DNA from: Drechmeria coniospora
Lineage: Eukaryota; Ascomycota; Sordariomycetes; Hypocreales; Ophiocordycipitaceae
Assembly: GCF_001625195.1 (NCBI RefSeq)
Contig: NC_054390.1
Coordinates: 6,607,222-6,671,221, forward strand
Reading direction: 5' to 3'
Length of the DNA: 64,000 bases
Shown here: piece after piece, positions 1 through 12,921 of the stretch
Layout: each line of letters starts with the position of its first letter
Numbering within the stretch: position 1 is the first letter of the stretch
Made by a program: the position numbers and the translations under genes
Notes under the pieces: model-generated
The model's database searches: none
Told to the model about the DNA's origin: nothing
The model's input: the letters and a program-made list of their open reading frames with translations, nothing else

Positions 1-16
1 ATTTCAGGGTACCGCC

Positions 17-2664
17 TCAACTTCCTCCGCCACCGCAACCCCCCCCTCCGCCACAGCCACCACCGCCACCACCTGAATCGCCCCCGCCCCCACATGCTCC
101 CCCACCGGAGTCGCCTCCACCCCCACAGCCTCCTCCACCATCTGCGCCACAGTTGCCGGCCGAACACGCGCCTGCGGCCTGCCATCCATCTGTCAGTGGC
201 TGGCATCGATGTTGACTGGCTTGGAAGACGTACCGCCGTGCCGCCACAGGCACCAGCCCCGCCGCAGCCCGCAAGGCTTCCGCACGTTCCTGCAGCGCAG
301 TTGCCCCAAGCACCGGCCCCGGCATGGACGTAGCAGGGATCCCAGCCATAATACATGCCCGGATAGATGTACATGGGGTAGAGGAAGGGCGAGTACACTG
401 CGGATGCGACGTTAACCATCTCATCGAAGCATGCAAATCGGGGACCGAGGGCTTGGGGGTGCCGGCTCACTGTAGTACTGATATCCCCAGTGGTCGTAGT
501 ATTCGTCGCGCGCGGGAAGCTGGCGACCCTTCTTCTGAGCCCGCCTCCTCGCCTTCTCGTAATCCCGATCGAGCTTGACCTGGTGGCGAGCGCGTATGTG
601 TTTCGTCACCCGCTCCCGCGCCTCCGTCTCAAGGGAACGGACCGCGTTGTGAGCCGAAATGTGGGCCGAGTTGTCCGGCGGGCACAGCTTCGCCGCCCCG
701 GATGTGTGAAAGGACTCGGCAATCTTGTGAGAGCCGCTGAAGATTTTGCCCACCGCCGGCACCTGGGCGGAGCGAATGGCTGGACCGAGTAGCCAGCCGA
801 TCAGCGAACCGACTTGTCGATGCATTCAAGGGGAGGGGGAGCGGGAGGGGGAGAGCCGGAAAGGCGACCTACTTTCGCAGTACCAGCAGGTACACTCGCT
901 GTAAATCTCCTTGAACATGTCCTGGTACGTCTTGGTCGTCCACTCGAATGCGGCGCTAAGCTTGTCCTGGTCAATCTTGTCGTCGTGGTCGATGAATTTT
1001 CCCGTCCTGGCCACGGTGCTGGCGTAGTAGGCAAAGGGGCTCAGCTGGTGTGTGTGCCAGGCCAAGTCGACGTCGAGGGTGGGGACGGCGACCTGGGAGG
1101 GGTACCGCCTCATGATGGCCATGAAGCGATGGTATTTTTGAATCAGTCGCTCCATCGTCTTCGTCGCCGACGGGCTGTGCAGCCAGTCGAGCTTGACCAT
1201 CTTGTCGACGAAGACGCCCTGACGGACAACGGCACCGGCGAGATCGAGGGCAAAGGGCGAAAAGTTCTCCCAGTAGCGGCTCATCATCCTGCGGACGGAT
1301 ACCCGAGCCTTGGCTCGTGGTGCGTACCGGACCCGGAGACTCTGCACCGAGTCGATCCTGCGCATTCGACTGTCGTTGGACACGACTTCCTCGACCATGC
1401 CACGGATCGTTTCCATCGTAGGGCGCGGATGGCCCTTGTCGTTGGGCTGCAGCAGCTCCACGATCTTGATGCGCAGGTCGAGCTGGATCATTCGATTCGG
1501 AAAGGTCCGCGGGTACATGTGCCGGACCTGGTCCTGCGGCCGTTCCGGGCAGCCCGAATGGGGGTCGAGGATGGTGCCGGGCATGGCGACGTTGCGGGAG
1601 AGCAGAAGGGAGGCGTCGTGAACGAACTTGGACACGGACAGCAGCTCCTTGTAGTTTTCCCGTCCGCAGTGTCGACACAGCTGGCTGAACTGGCCGTCGC
1701 CGTAGCCGTTCCCGACGAGCCCGGGGTGCGAGCCGGCCTTGCTCCCTTCGTCCATGCCGCAGGTCGTCCACGGTACGGCATTCGTCTGGGAGCAAAAGGC
1801 GCAGCGCAGCGCCTTGGTCATGGAATCGTCCTGATTCGCCCACGCACGGTTGGTGAGCCGTGTCCAGTGCTGCTTCGTTGCGTCCGGGACGGCGTAGTCG
1901 TCGTTGAGGCGGATCGCTCTGTTGACATGCTCCCACGGCATGCCGGTGGTCCAGATGGAGCCCATGCCGTTGCGCATGGCGTCTTCCAGGAAAGCGCGAG
2001 GGTTCAGCATGTGGGAATGAAAGACCATCAGGACGTCTTTGCGTCGTCAGCGTTGCGCTTCCTCATCACGGCGCGTGCACTGACCTAGAGGAGGCAGCAT
2101 GTGGTCCGCCCACGCGAGGGGCGTGCCGTTGGTAGGGAAGGCGGTATAATTGGGACTGCCGAGCAGATGCATGTGGTCCGAAGTCAGCATGTCGCCGTGG
2201 TACAGGGTCCGCCACCAGGCCTCGTATCGATCGACGGCACGGGCGACAAACAGCGCCCATCTCTTCTCGCGGATCCTGCTGAGGGCGAGCTTCCGTCTTT
2301 CGTTGTCATCCGTCGGCGCCGTCTGGCTGGGGAAGGGGGCCGACTCGAGGGAAAGGTCCTCGGCGAGGCTGTCCGCCCGACTGTCCCAGATGTTCCACAG
2401 GCCGTCGGTGAAGCCGACGTCCTCCTTCATCGCCTGGATGGCGTGGAGCAGCTTCAGGTGCGCCAGACACATGTCCGGATCCGGGTCTTTCGGTCGTCCA
2501 TCGAGCCGAAGGTTGGCAAACGCGGCAGTCATGTCCATCTCGTCCAACCCTTGTCCATCGGCGGGCACAAGCCGAGGCGCCGCAACCGTCGTGTACTGGG
2601 GCAGCTGATCCCCGGGCAGGGCAGCAGAGGCTCCGGGGGGGTCGTGCTGCGTCATGGTCGCCAT
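17..2664 (-). CDS. DUF1399 / glycine-rich domain-containing (GRDP-like) protein
   Basis: Proposed CDS complement(17..178, 234..397, 471..779, 873..2036, 2085..2664), 792 aa, frame-consistent across four introns of 55, 73, 93 and 48 bp. The DUF1399 signature VDLAWHTHQ lies near residue 517. An earlier histidine pair is in MVFHSHMLNPR, which the 2037-2084 intron separates from an upstream LPPL segment. CxxC pairs (about 1680-1810) may bind metal. The protein ends with a tyrosine-rich stretch and then a Gly/Cys tail (GNC, GGGGCGGGG) typical of GRDP proteins. The start is the ATG at 2664 in a strong ACCATGG context; upstream in-frame codons lack an ATG. Cellular function of fungal members is unknown; plant GRDPs are linked to stress responses. 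The family call is secure. The 398-470 intron, near the Tyr-rich segment, is the least certain join. Confidence 0.88.
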
Positions 2665-5600
2665 GGTCGGCTCCTTGCCGTCGCCGTTCCGAGTCTTGCC
2701 GGGCAAAAGCGTTGCAATGATGAGATGGTGCGATGCCCAGGGGAAGGGTCCCGCGGGCTAGGGAGAATGAAGATGGCCACTTTCAAATCTGCAGGGACGA
2801 CGTGGCGAATCTGGGCTTTTATTGATTGATGGGGGGTGGTCGGTAGGATAGGGCGGACGACGGGATGCAAGGAATGATAGGATGGTAGGTATGGCAGTCG
2901 CTTCAGCCGCAGCACGGTCGCGCTGATCTGAACATTCTCCAAGGAGCCATGCTGTCCCGATGAAGTCACCTAGCACCATTCGCTCTCCCCTCGTCGGAAA
3001 CTTCGGTGGCGTTTGCCTCGGGCACTGATGGACGCGCAAGTTACGGCGAGCAGGTCGGTCAACAGGCAGTTGACAGGCCGCCGTTACCAGGCCGTGAAGC
3101 CATAGTCTCGCTGTCCTAGTCCCTGAGCTAACGTTGACGGCTCGTGCCAGAACCCATCGTGATAGGGTGGGTACCTCGATGGTGGCTGCTGGCTGCTGCT
3201 GGCTGCTGGCTGCCTCAGTCAGTCCGTCAGCACTGCCCTCGTCGGCACGTTACCCGTGCCAGGAAATGTCAGGGCTTCCATACCGTGTCGAAGGATTTCG
3301 TGGACATGGACTGGCGTCTTGTGCATCTATGGAATACAATTCTGTCGCGCGATGCTCAACTGAAGATGGTAGCATCAAGGTTGGCGAGAAGTTCTTGGTC
3401 TCATGTAGGGTCAACGGTAGCGGGAGCTGGCACCTACAGTACGGGGCCCAGGTTAGAACACGACAGAAGGCGAAATTTGTCGATGCTGCTGCGCCTCCGA
3501 ACCCCGCACGAGGTGCCCTGCGCCAACAATACACAGCCCGTTCCGCCAACACTACAGTGAACATTACTACCTAGTAGACTAGTAGTTCTCTGTAGCTTTG
3601 TTGCAATAAAATTCGGCAGGGGTACTGTGCCGGGCCAAACTTCGGTCAGTGGGCGTTGTGCCTGTGAGTCACCTGTTCGATCCGTCGTGCGCTCGTGCTG
3701 CTATGGGCAAAAAACAGGCCGTCCCGGAGCCCCCCTTGATTGCAGGTTCTACCTCTAGTAAGTATGCTTGCTGCCAGGTGGTATTCAGTAATACTATGCA
3801 GGTACTCCGTAAGACTGTACCTACCTACCTAGTAGGTACTAAAGTTTATCACTTTGCTGTGCCCCCCGCTGTAAGTGTAGGTACGAAGTACCTAGTAGTT
3901 CCAACCATTTACAGTAATTACATATACGGAGTAGTACCTAATAGTAGTATTAGCACGTGGCGCCCAGGTTGAATGTGTTGTAAATCACCGCAGCAGCATC
4001 AGGCTTCATCCATATTTTTATTATCCTCGACTTATACGTAGGTGCTAGTGCATAGAAAAGCCAGAGGAAAGTCGTTCATGGGTACATGCAGGTACGGTAA
4101 CGCAGTTGCCTTCATCTCGAGCGTCATACATGCGGCTGCGGAAGCCTAGCAGCAAACCAAGTGTGCTGCTGCACGTGTTCAACGTCACCGCCTCGAACAC
4201 CCCGCAGAGAATGCTACCCTCGCCGCCAAACGCACTCTACCGTAAACCATCCACTGAATTGCTTCGTCACTATCGTGGCAGGTCGAGTGAAGGCAATCAA
4301 ACCAACATCGGTCCACACGACCAGAACGTCCTTTCTAGGCAATGTCTCTTCCCCTTGGTCGACGAATCGAAGGCGGGAGATGAAAGACCACACCCCGTCA
4401 GGCCGTCCCATGATCGGGATGGAGATGCTTCCCTGGAGCCAATGCCGACGCACCAGAGCGCTGAAGGTTGCGAGGAGTGTGCGAGCGAATGGGCAACCCT
4501 GCCTTCCTGTCACAAGTATGTTAGCAAATCCTTGACTGGCAGCGGTAGATGGCCATGATGGCTTCGCGGATGGGCTGCCAGTCACTTTCGAGACCCATTG
4601 TTGGGTGTGGAAGGGGGGAGGATGGGGAGGCAGGTGCCACCAGAGGCAAATGAGGAAAGAGGGACCTCTGTCACTTAATTCCTGCCTCCTGACGCCGGAC
4701 CAAGGTTCCCAGTTCAATAGTGCAACATGAGCAGCACCCTTCACACCCTGCTCTGGAAATGATATGCAACAGTCCTTGCGAATGATGTCTGCGAAAACGA
4801 CAGATTGATGCACAAGCTCGCTGCCCGACGCGCCCGTCTGGGAGGAGACGGAGCCTCATCGTCCGTCTTACCTCGAAAGGGGCCGTCCTCGCCCTGATGG
4901 AAACGGACCAAAGACCAGGACATGCTGGTCCGTCTCCGAGGGGAAAGGATTTACTCGGAGGCGACGACGGGATTGGGCGAATGACGGCCATACGACCAAG
5001 TGCTCCCTGCTCTATCGTCCGTTGGTTTTGGGGTCCATGAGAGCACGCACATTATGCCGCATCCGTCAGCCAAGGCCACTGACGATGAGTGGTTCATTCC
5101 TCGGTCAGACGCGTCACCTCCCGATGCTGACACCTGGCCGACATGACATTTTCCCCATGCGAGCTGCGAGCACAAGACGATGAGCCTCAACAGACGGAAC
5201 GGGACGAATCCCAAGGTCGATGCACAACTCATGAAAGCCAGATAGATGCTGCAACGGAGCAGGCTGAGCCAACCGCATCAAACTTGGACCATGAGATCGG
5301 TAGAGCCCCCGAATGGAATAGTCGATTGCCTAACCTGGCATTCAGGGCCGTCTCCTCGCACCAATTGAGCCCTTTGGCGGAGAATAGCGTGGCCGAGATC
5401 TGCTTCGTTGGCCCGTCGTCGATGGCACCGCTGTTGGTTGACGATCCAAGCCGTCGGCACGGAGGGGGGACGACGAGAGCTTGGTTTGTCAGAATCCAAA
5501 TGGATCCCGAGGACCGGCTGGAGGCAACCTTCCCCGTACCGTCAAGAATCGCAGGGAGAAGTAATACGAATCGGAGCATTCGCTGGAGAGCACCGGATAG

Positions 5601-6371
5601 CATGACTCGGCAATACCGACTCCCCGCTCGGGGTCGCACGGACGGAAGCAGACCGAGGAGCAGCCGCAGCATGTGCGGCTACCAGGTGGGTGCTGGCGGG
5701 TACAGTACATTCACTGTATTACCGGCACCCCGGGTGGACTTGTGCAAGCTTGCAAGTAAGTAATAAGAATGGGACTGTCAAGTCTGTCAAGCATCGCGGG
5801 AGAGGGGCAGGGCCCACAGAGGTCACTGCTCTGACGTTGGCCGCATCTCGACCACCCTTCGCTCCCGCCAGAAGTTCTGCGACCAGGAACGCCATTTCCT
5901 GGCGGAAACGAACCCGTGCGGGCGGCTGGCTGTCAGCTAGCGGAGCGCCTTGCTCGCAAGCCAGGCAACGGAGCGGTTGGTGCATCGTTGACGGTGTGAT
6001 GCGACAGGCCAAGCCATCGGCCGCTGCACCCAGCATCTTCTCTCAGGTCCGACGGCCCACACACACGAATGCAAGTACGGTACAGCTGCATACATGTGCA
6101 TAACGATTACCACGTACAGGAGAGCGGATGCACCGACGGACCCCCGCAACGATGCAAGTAACCTGACATGCTCATAAATTTGTGCATCAAACCCAGCCGA
6201 TGCACCGAACTGGAGGTTGCCGTTGGCTGCGTCACGGACGGTCACCCAGGCTTATGCCTGCCTCTATTTCTACGCTCGATGCTCCCCACCTCATTCCTCG
6301 GGGCAGGTTCGAAAAGATGCATGATCCATCTTTGACGGCTTCGGAACCGATCGTGACCCATAATCATCATC
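2665..6371. other. Intergenic, no supported gene
   Basis: Stretch of 3.7 kb. Overlapping open frames of 140-206 codons exist on both strands (for example 4214-4813 minus, 5143-5763 plus, 5229-5672 minus), but none shows a recognised domain, and they overlap antisense to one another. A patch of TACGGAGTA-type words and GTAGGTA repeats lies at about 3770-3950. Promoters of the two divergent flanking genes must lie here. Confidence 0.6.
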
Positions 6372-7955
6372 ATGTCGAGTCTCGCGGTAGAGTCGTGGAC
6401 GTGGTACGGACTGACATGGCTGGTCGTCGTCCTCCGACTGTTAGTGACCACGGACCGGCAGATGCTCTGCCATTCCCTGCGGGCCCCTTGCTAACGAACG
6501 TCTGTGCCACGCTCCAGCATCTCCCAGCTTCTTCTGCGGGGGTCGGTGAAGAAGTTGAGGGCCGACGACTGGTTGATGCTGTTTGCCATGGTATGTGCCG
6601 TCGGATGCCCTCGTGGCCACGCCCCGTTCGTTGCCGCGTCACTGACACCGACGAGGTCGCCGACACCGTTCTTGTCGCCTGCATGAACATCGTCGTCGGC
6701 ACCAACAGCAACCTCATCGATCCTCGAGAGCAGGCAGCACTGGCACCCGACGAAATCGAGAGGCGCATCTTTGGCTCGAAGATGGTCGTCGTCGTCGAGC
6801 AGATGCAGATTCTCACGACGTGGACGGTCAAGGCATGCCTGCTCCTGCTGTACCACCGACTGACGTTCGTACCCTCCATCCCCCACCGAGCGGCGTGGCG
6901 GACGCGGGCGACTGACGGAGCGGGACCTAGGCTGAGCTTGAAGGGCAACCTCCTCGTCAAGGTTGTCGCCGCCTACGTCGCCGCCAGCTTCGTCCTCATG
7001 GAAATCCTCTACCTCGGCGTCTGGTGCCGGCCGTTTAGCGAGTACTGGGCCGTGCCGCCCGATAATCGTGAGTCGACGCGGCACACCGTCGCCCGTCCTG
7101 CTGCGCGTCGGTTGAGCTGACTGGCCGGCAGCGCAATGCTCGGCAGCGACGAACCATCTGATCACAAACGCCGTCGTCAACATCTCGTCGGACATGGTCA
7201 TCATCATGATACCGATGCCCGTCCTGCTGCGGTCCCGCATCGCCATGAAGAAGAAGGTCGTGCTGTGCGCCGTCTTTGCCCTCGGCGGCTTCACCGTTCG
7301 TCCCCCTCGCCCTATGGGGCTTCCTTGACCTAACCCCTCTTGCATCGCGAGGGATGCGCCAACGCTGACATCGACGCGGATGCCGCGGCAGATCCTCTCG
7401 GCCATCCTGAACAAGTTCTACAGCTTCAGCGAGCCGTACGGGTCGGCTTGGACCTTCTGGTACATTCGCGAGTCGTCGACAGCCTTGATCGTCGCCAACA
7501 TTCCTTTGACCTGGACCCTCTTCCGGAGGGCCTTTCACCTGCGGTCCTTTGACGAGAGCGGCAACGGTTCCAAGACGCCGGCCGGGCACGCGAACTCGAC
7601 GGTTCGATCCCACGCGCAGCGACACAACCGCAACGCATCCGGCAGCTACATCATGGCCGATGGCGACGGCCCGGACGTGCCGGACGGGCCGTGCTCGGAG
7701 CGGTCTGTTGGCCGGGAGGAGATGGAAAAGGAGTACGGCATCTCTCTCAAGATATACCAACGGCACGACGTCCAGGTCCGCTCCGAGCCGGCCGGGTCGC
7801 GTGACGGCTGGGTCGCATCCAGGACGTCGCCGCCTCCGGGCCTGACGACGACGATACAGGGGGGTTCGAGAGAGGGCCCTCGAGACGTCGAGACGGCCTC
7901 GGTCCGGTCTTCTGGCCCGTTCGGGGGCCCCGTCTCGGTTGCGGTCGCGGTGTAG
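6372..7955 (+). CDS. Fungal rhodopsin-domain (SAT4-type) integral membrane protein
   Basis: Proposed CDS join(6372..6439, 6518..6590, 6656..6864, 6931..7067, 7132..7295, 7392..7955), 404 aa, with five introns of 64-96 bp all having good donors (GTTAGT, GTATGT, GTTCGT, GTGAGT, GTTCGT) and branch sites. Family landmarks appear in order: a first helix at residues 7-23, then LRADDWLMLF, a long second/third helix region, YLGVWCRPFSEYWAVP, NPQC, NHLITNAVVNISSDM followed by a Met/Ile-rich helix, LSAILNKFYSF and WTFWYIRESSTALIVANIP. About seven membrane spans are expected, with a polar cytoplasmic C-tail of about 130 residues. These proteins are plasma-membrane, GPCR-like, and mostly of unknown ligand; some relate to the Pth11 class. 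There is no CFEM domain in front. Family call secure; ligand and role unknown. Confidence 0.9.
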
Positions 7956-8906
7956 CATCGGTGCTGAGCGATGCAGGAGAGAGACGTGACGATTTGATGA
8001 ACGATACCCAGGGCCTCCGCCATCAGTTCCTGCCGTGAGGCCAGGCTTGACGAAACTGATTGCCGCATGTACATAGGCTCATTGCCGACATATTTCATGC
8101 TCGCCCCCGTCGGTGCGGGAGGCGGCGTCTGGCTCGCCTGGGATGGTGCACGTCGCCACCACCGCGAGCCCACTTTACACTTTGACGTTACCGGTCCAAT
8201 TTTGGGCATTTTTGTTTCGGAAGGCGGAAATGGTCTCTCGAGAAGTCGAGCACCAGACCGCGTGCCCATGCAGCGCACGCACCGTTCGAATGGCGGTATG
8301 ACAAGCGCAGGCATAACACTACAAGTATAACACGCTTATGGGTATGTTATTTCGAGCCTCGTCGCCTCATGCGCTAGCGAGCTCGAAGAGGAGGACGGGA
8401 CGGGTACGGGTCCGCAGGTTCGGGCACAGGGAGTGAGACGCTCGACGGGGACATTCGACGGAGCCAAAGCCTTGGAGTTGGAGGTGAGAAAATCAACGAA
8501 TGACACCTGCCAGTTGCGTCTTAACGGCGGATCCCGCCGCGGGCTCCTCCGTGGAGCATTTTGCATAGCCGAACGAGTGCGAGGGTCGAGCCGTAATTAC
8601 CCCATACGACGACTCTCCGCGTTCGTTATATCGCACAGAATGATAAGAGCTAATTGCTCCTGCTTGGCCTGTGGCATTGGTACCACTTCGACTCTCCATT
8701 CCGCTCTTCGGATTGCCATCGCCACCAACCTCTTGTCTGACGCCCCCTGTGCTGCGGGACTTGCAAATTCCCTTCCGCGTCCTAGAGACATCGCACGCCG
8801 CCACGGTCAAAAGCCCGCTGCCGATTGGGCGGAGAAGCAGTGGTCCAAGGTCGGAAGACAGACGCTCGTTGATCTTCGTTGTGTGCAAGGCCAGCTCAGG
8901 CACGCC
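7956..8906. other. Intergenic / 5' leader of the YhhN gene
   Basis: About 950 bp with no recognised gene. An open frame continues upstream of the YhhN start from about 8433, but its translation lacks family similarity and is low-complexity/Arg-rich, so I read it as leader sequence. Confidence 0.55.
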
Positions 8907-9563
8907 ATGGAGCCCGGACGTGTTGGCACCCCGCAAGGGGCGATACTGGTGGCCTCGATCGGCTCGGCCGTCGCGTACGGCCTCCTCGTGCGGGCGGCGC
9001 CGAGCCGCAGACGGATGGCATCGAAGACGGCATCGACAGCGCTGCTCTCCCTCTATGCTGCTCTCCGCGGCGAGGACTGGCTGCTCGTGCCGGCGCTCGC
9101 CCTCGGCTCCGTCGGTGACGCGTTCCTCGCCTGGCCTGGCGAGGAGAACTTCCTGCGCGGCCTCGCGAGCTTCCTCGTCGCCCACCTATTCTACATTGCC
9201 CTCTTTGCCCGCCTTGGCGGCGGCTTGGAGCAAATCTGGGCCGAGAGCTGGCGGCAGGGTCTTGCGACTTCGATGCTCGCGCTGGCACCCATCATGAGCT
9301 TCATCCTAATGCCCCGAGTGAGCGCAAGGCTACGGCTGCCGATCATGGCCTACTCGGCCACCATCCTAGCCATGGTATTCTGCGTCCTCACCGTCGACAA
9401 TCGACAGGTCGTCGCCGGCGCCGTCCTCTTTGCCCTATCCGACACGATCCTGTCGACGGACGAGTTTGTGCTGCCTAAGGAATCTTGTCATCACGGCTGG
9501 ATGCAATACAGCGTCTGGATGCTCTACTATTCGGGTCAATTCCTCATCGCCGCCGGCCTGTAG
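8907..9563 (+). CDS. YhhN / TMEM86 family membrane protein (putative lysoplasmalogenase-like)
   Basis: Single-exon 218-aa ORF beginning at the first family-consistent ATG (CGCCATGG context). It is almost entirely hydrophobic, with about seven to eight predicted spans. The YhhN pattern is visible: LGSVGDAFLAW in an early helix, then FLVAHLFYIALF, and near the C-terminus LFALSDTILSTDEF, giving the conserved acidic residues in or beside membrane helices that characterise TMEM86. Animal members hydrolyse lysoplasmalogen at the ER membrane. Fungi generally lack plasmalogens, so the substrate here is unknown. The frame is open about 158 codons further upstream without an intron, but that part looks non-coding. 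Length matches the family (about 200-240 aa). Confidence 0.82.
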   Translation: MEPGRVGTPQGAILVASIGSAVAYGLLVRAAPSRRRMASKTASTALLSLYAALRGEDWLLVPALALGSVGDAFLAWPGEENFLRGLASFLVAHLFYIALFARLGGGLEQIWAESWRQGLATSMLALAPIMSFILMPRVSARLRLPIMAYSATILAMVFCVLTVDNRQVVAGAVLFALSDTILSTDEFVLPKESCHHGWMQYSVWMLYYSGQFLIAAGL

Positions 9564-10346
9564 GTTGCGAGCAACGAAGGCGTCGAGAGTAACTGATGAC
9601 AGGAAGGCACGCTGCCATGCCGAGAGAGGCAGGGCGCTAATGCTGGCAAGGAAAGGGGGGGCTCGACGAGCAGGAGTGTAAACTCTGGGCGAGGCGTGCA
9701 CCTGTACTTCAGCAAGATACTCATGATGTATAGCATTAGGGGGTATGAAATGAAGGATGGCCAGGATGTTGTGATGCAACAAGTCATGACATTCGCCTGA
9801 ATGTAGGCGCACGTGAAGGCACCATCAGCCAAATGCCATACCGCACAGCACTTGCATTCACCCGATCCAGCGGGGCCGCGGACCGACGAAATGACCAGAT
9901 TGCACTATTTATCATTCATTTCTGGACACCATTTGAATTCTTCCTAGGCTCTTAGTCACGGTATAAGGACATGCCTTTTGGTGCACTGGCATTTCTGCCG
10001 CTGTTGTCGTTTACTTTGGTCGCCAGGAGTCACTGCACCACAGCATACTGCATAATTACTTATCAAGTACTCAGATTGAGTGCACGTGTCGGTACTCCTT
10101 ACAGTAATTGTAGGCGATAATCACGTACTCCGTAGAGGCTGGCAATGATGAGAGAAGGAGCGTTTCTCGAAGCAAAGTTCAACACGTTGACATTATCCTA
10201 ACTGATTATAGGCGGTTCTACCACTAGACTTGAGCGCAGAGTGTATTGAATATGAATGCAAGTAAATGGTCCGTCGCAGACATGGTATTTGGTATTATTA
10301 CGACGAAAAGGAAGCTATTATTATCTTGGTATGCCAAGGAAAGCCA
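9564..10346. other. Intergenic between convergent genes
   Basis: The 3' flanks of the YhhN and OPT genes. AT-richer, with scattered TACTCCGTA-type words (about 10080-10135). No coding signal recognised. Confidence 0.6.
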
Positions 10347-12921
10347 TCAAAACTGACCGGGCAGACCGATGCCTGTGCCCTTGAGTCCACCGTCAACCTC
10401 GGCCAGCGTGAGAGCGGCATTCACGACGCCAGCCAGTCCCTCCCCGGCGAGGAGACCGGCAGCGATGGAGAAGGCGTACGTCTCAAAGTTCTTGGCCCAC
10501 TTCTTCTGCCAGAAATAGGCGGTGATGCTCCCCGCGAGAATGGCGTTGGCGTAGGCGCTGTCGACGCCCAAGACCCAAGCGACGCCGATGGCCATCCAGT
10601 TGGGTAGCCATTCGCGGTACTTCTGACGGGGGCCGATGAGGTAGAAGTTCTTGAACACGGCCTGAGCACCGGCCAAGACGCCCATGACGATGGAGAAGAT
10701 GGTGCAGGAAAGGGGGATGGGGATCTTGGGGAGCGTCACCGCTTGGGCGACGGCTTGCCAGGCAACGACCGAGGGCGCCTGGAAGGGGCACTCAAAGCCT
10801 TCGTACGGCGGTTTGTAGTCCGACTTCCAAACGCAGGGGTAGGCTGACATGAACAAGACGAAGACGCCCGGGGCGAGGAAGACGGAGACGAGGGCACCCA
10901 TCGCCTGGGCGTAGAACTGCAGGTTCGGAGGTGTCTTGAGGAGAAATCCGACACGGAAGTCGCTCGTGAGCGCCGTGGCCACGTCGGCGCAACCTGAGGC
11001 CATGTTACCGGCGATGAGGTTCACCCGCTGGGCGTCGGTGACGGACAGCCCCTGACCCTTGGTGATGCCACCGAAAACGAGCTGGGAGGCCTTGGCAGAG
11101 GCGGTAAGAGGCGCCGTGTCGGTGACGGCTCCACCATCTAGCATCGTCGGACGCACCGTTAGCACATGGCGTACATTCCGGCAAGTCTGCCTCTCTCGAG
11201 TCGAACGAGGGCCGAGGTGGATACGTACAGATGGACAGGAAGGCAAACAGCAAGCCGAGGATGCAGGAAAGAATGGCGAGGCCGGCGTTCATGTGGAACT
11301 GGAAGTGACAGACGACCATGGAGACGGCCGTCATGACGATGGTGCCCGTGAGCCAAACCCAGGTGGGCACCTGCTGCTCCTTGGTGGCGAAGTCCTTCAG
11401 CAGGCTCGACTCATCGTTGGCCTTGGCCGCTTGCTTCTCCAAGAACGGGCTCGACTTGCCTCGCTTCTGCAGGTTGTCGTTTAGCTTGACGGCGACGCCG
11501 CGCAGGGCGAACTTGACACCGTCGTAGATGACGCGGAAGTGGAGGAGGAACTCGACAAGGCTGTAGACGATGAGGACCATGACGCCGGGCCACAGCATCC
11601 AGAAGCGCGGGCTCGGCACGTAACCCGGCTTGCTGATGCCGCTGAGGCTGTTGAAGTTGACGCGACCCTCCCACTTGGGCGACGTCGTCGGGATCTCCTT
11701 GCCGATGCAGACGCCGTAGTGGACGAGCAGGGGGCCGATGAGACCGAAGGCGACGACGGTACCGCCCCACCAGGAGAGGGCGGCGTTCAGGCCGACGAGG
11801 ATGCCGGAGCCGAAGAAGGCGGGCGTCAGCTGGATGTACCATCCCCAGTTCTCGATGTTGATGGCCCAGTTCTTGTAGTTGCCCCCTGTTTTGAGGCGAC
11901 GGTCAGCACTGGGCTCCGACGTCGGCCCGACGAAAGGCCGGCCGTTCAGGCCGTCGACTTACAAGCGTAGAACCAGGTGAAGATGTGCCAGTTGTGCAGG
12001 ATTCCATCGGCGTACTGGGAGACGACGATGTGGACGAAGGCGCCGATGAAGGAGTAGCCGAGGGCCTTGATCTTTTTCATGGCATCCTCGGCGCCGGAAC
12101 CGACGGCGTGCATGGAGCGGATGGCCAGGGCGGTGGCGGTCGGGGTCGGGAAGACCATGTTGAGCTCGCGCGCGACGTTGATGATGAAAAACTTGCGCAG
12201 AGGGACGGCGGCGAAGAGACCGAAGAGAGCGCTCGGGTCGTCGTCAGCGGCGTCGGACATTGGACGCGGGGTAGGGGCCGAGGAGGATGAACGACGCGTC
12301 CCGACGACTTACCAGACGATGGTGATGGTGAGGATGCGAGGGAAGTCGGCCTTGGGGTCCTCGGACAGAAGGCCCAACCTGTACATGGCGGGCAAGCCGG
12401 CGACGAAGACGCCGGCCATGCCTCCGGCGCCGGTGGCCGAGGCCTGGATGATGGAGTTTTCCTGCGGCCCGAAGCGATCACCGATGCCGGGGATGCGGGG
12501 GAAAGCCTTTGTGAGGAGGAGGATGAAGCCGAAGCCGAAGATGGCGCCGAACATGGTGGCGGTGAAGGTGAATCCCGTCTTGAGACCTGTCACGTCGCCA
12601 CTCGTCAGCGCGCGGGCGACGGCGGGCGGCGGCGGCGGCCGTGAACTCACCAAGATAGACGTTGGAGGCGTTGACGAGAGAGCCGAGGATGATGCCGGTG
12701 ATGACGGCGCGGGCGGTGAGCGGGTTGGACTCGGGCTCGACGCCCTTGAGATCGGGAAAGCTGACGAAGAGGTCGGTGATGGTATCGTCCTCGTCGTCGG
12801 TGTGCGACTTTATCTCCGACGTCAGGTCGACGACCTCATCCGACGTCTTCTTCTCCTTGACGACGCTGCCTTGCGGCTCATGCTTCTGGTCAGGCGCCGG
12901 CACGGCTGTCTCGACGGCCAT
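10347..12921 (-). CDS. OPT superfamily (oligopeptide / YSL-like) transporter
   Basis: Proposed CDS complement(10347..11137, 11229..11885, 11963..12231, 12313..12586, 12651..12921), 753 aa, four introns (91, 77, 81 and 64 bp), all keeping frame. The N-terminus is hydrophilic and acidic (DDEDDTITDL). OPT landmarks follow: LTARAVITGIILGSLVNASNVYLG, LKTGFTFTATMFGAIFGFGF, SATGAGGMAGVFVAGLPAMYRLG, FPTPTATALAIRSMH, GSGILVGLNAALSWWGG, a central soluble loop near 11400-11530, then YGGAVTDTAPLTASAKASQLVFGG and a C-terminal TM block. OPT carriers are proton-coupled importers of small peptides, glutathione derivatives or metal chelates at the plasma membrane or vacuole. The YSL-like sequence style leaves both peptide and metal-chelate substrates open. 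The start at 12921 is the only suitable ATG; the frame upstream is closed by lack of ATG. Confidence 0.9.

Noticed and set aside
814..2088. 424-codon open frame on the plus strand
   Set aside because: Antisense to the DUF1399 gene, which has a family motif and consistent splicing; the translation has no recognisable domain.
4214..5763. Several 140-206 codon ORFs on both strands
   Set aside because: No domain, no splice-consistent partners, mutually overlapping antisense; treated as chance frames in GC-moderate DNA.
7591..7620. GGTTCGATCC resembling a tRNA B box
   Set aside because: Lies inside the rhodopsin-domain CDS, and no A box or cloverleaf could be formed around it.
8433..8906. N-terminal extension of the YhhN protein
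   Set aside because: Frame is open, but the sequence is Arg/Ser-rich without family similarity, and the length with it would far exceed the family norm.
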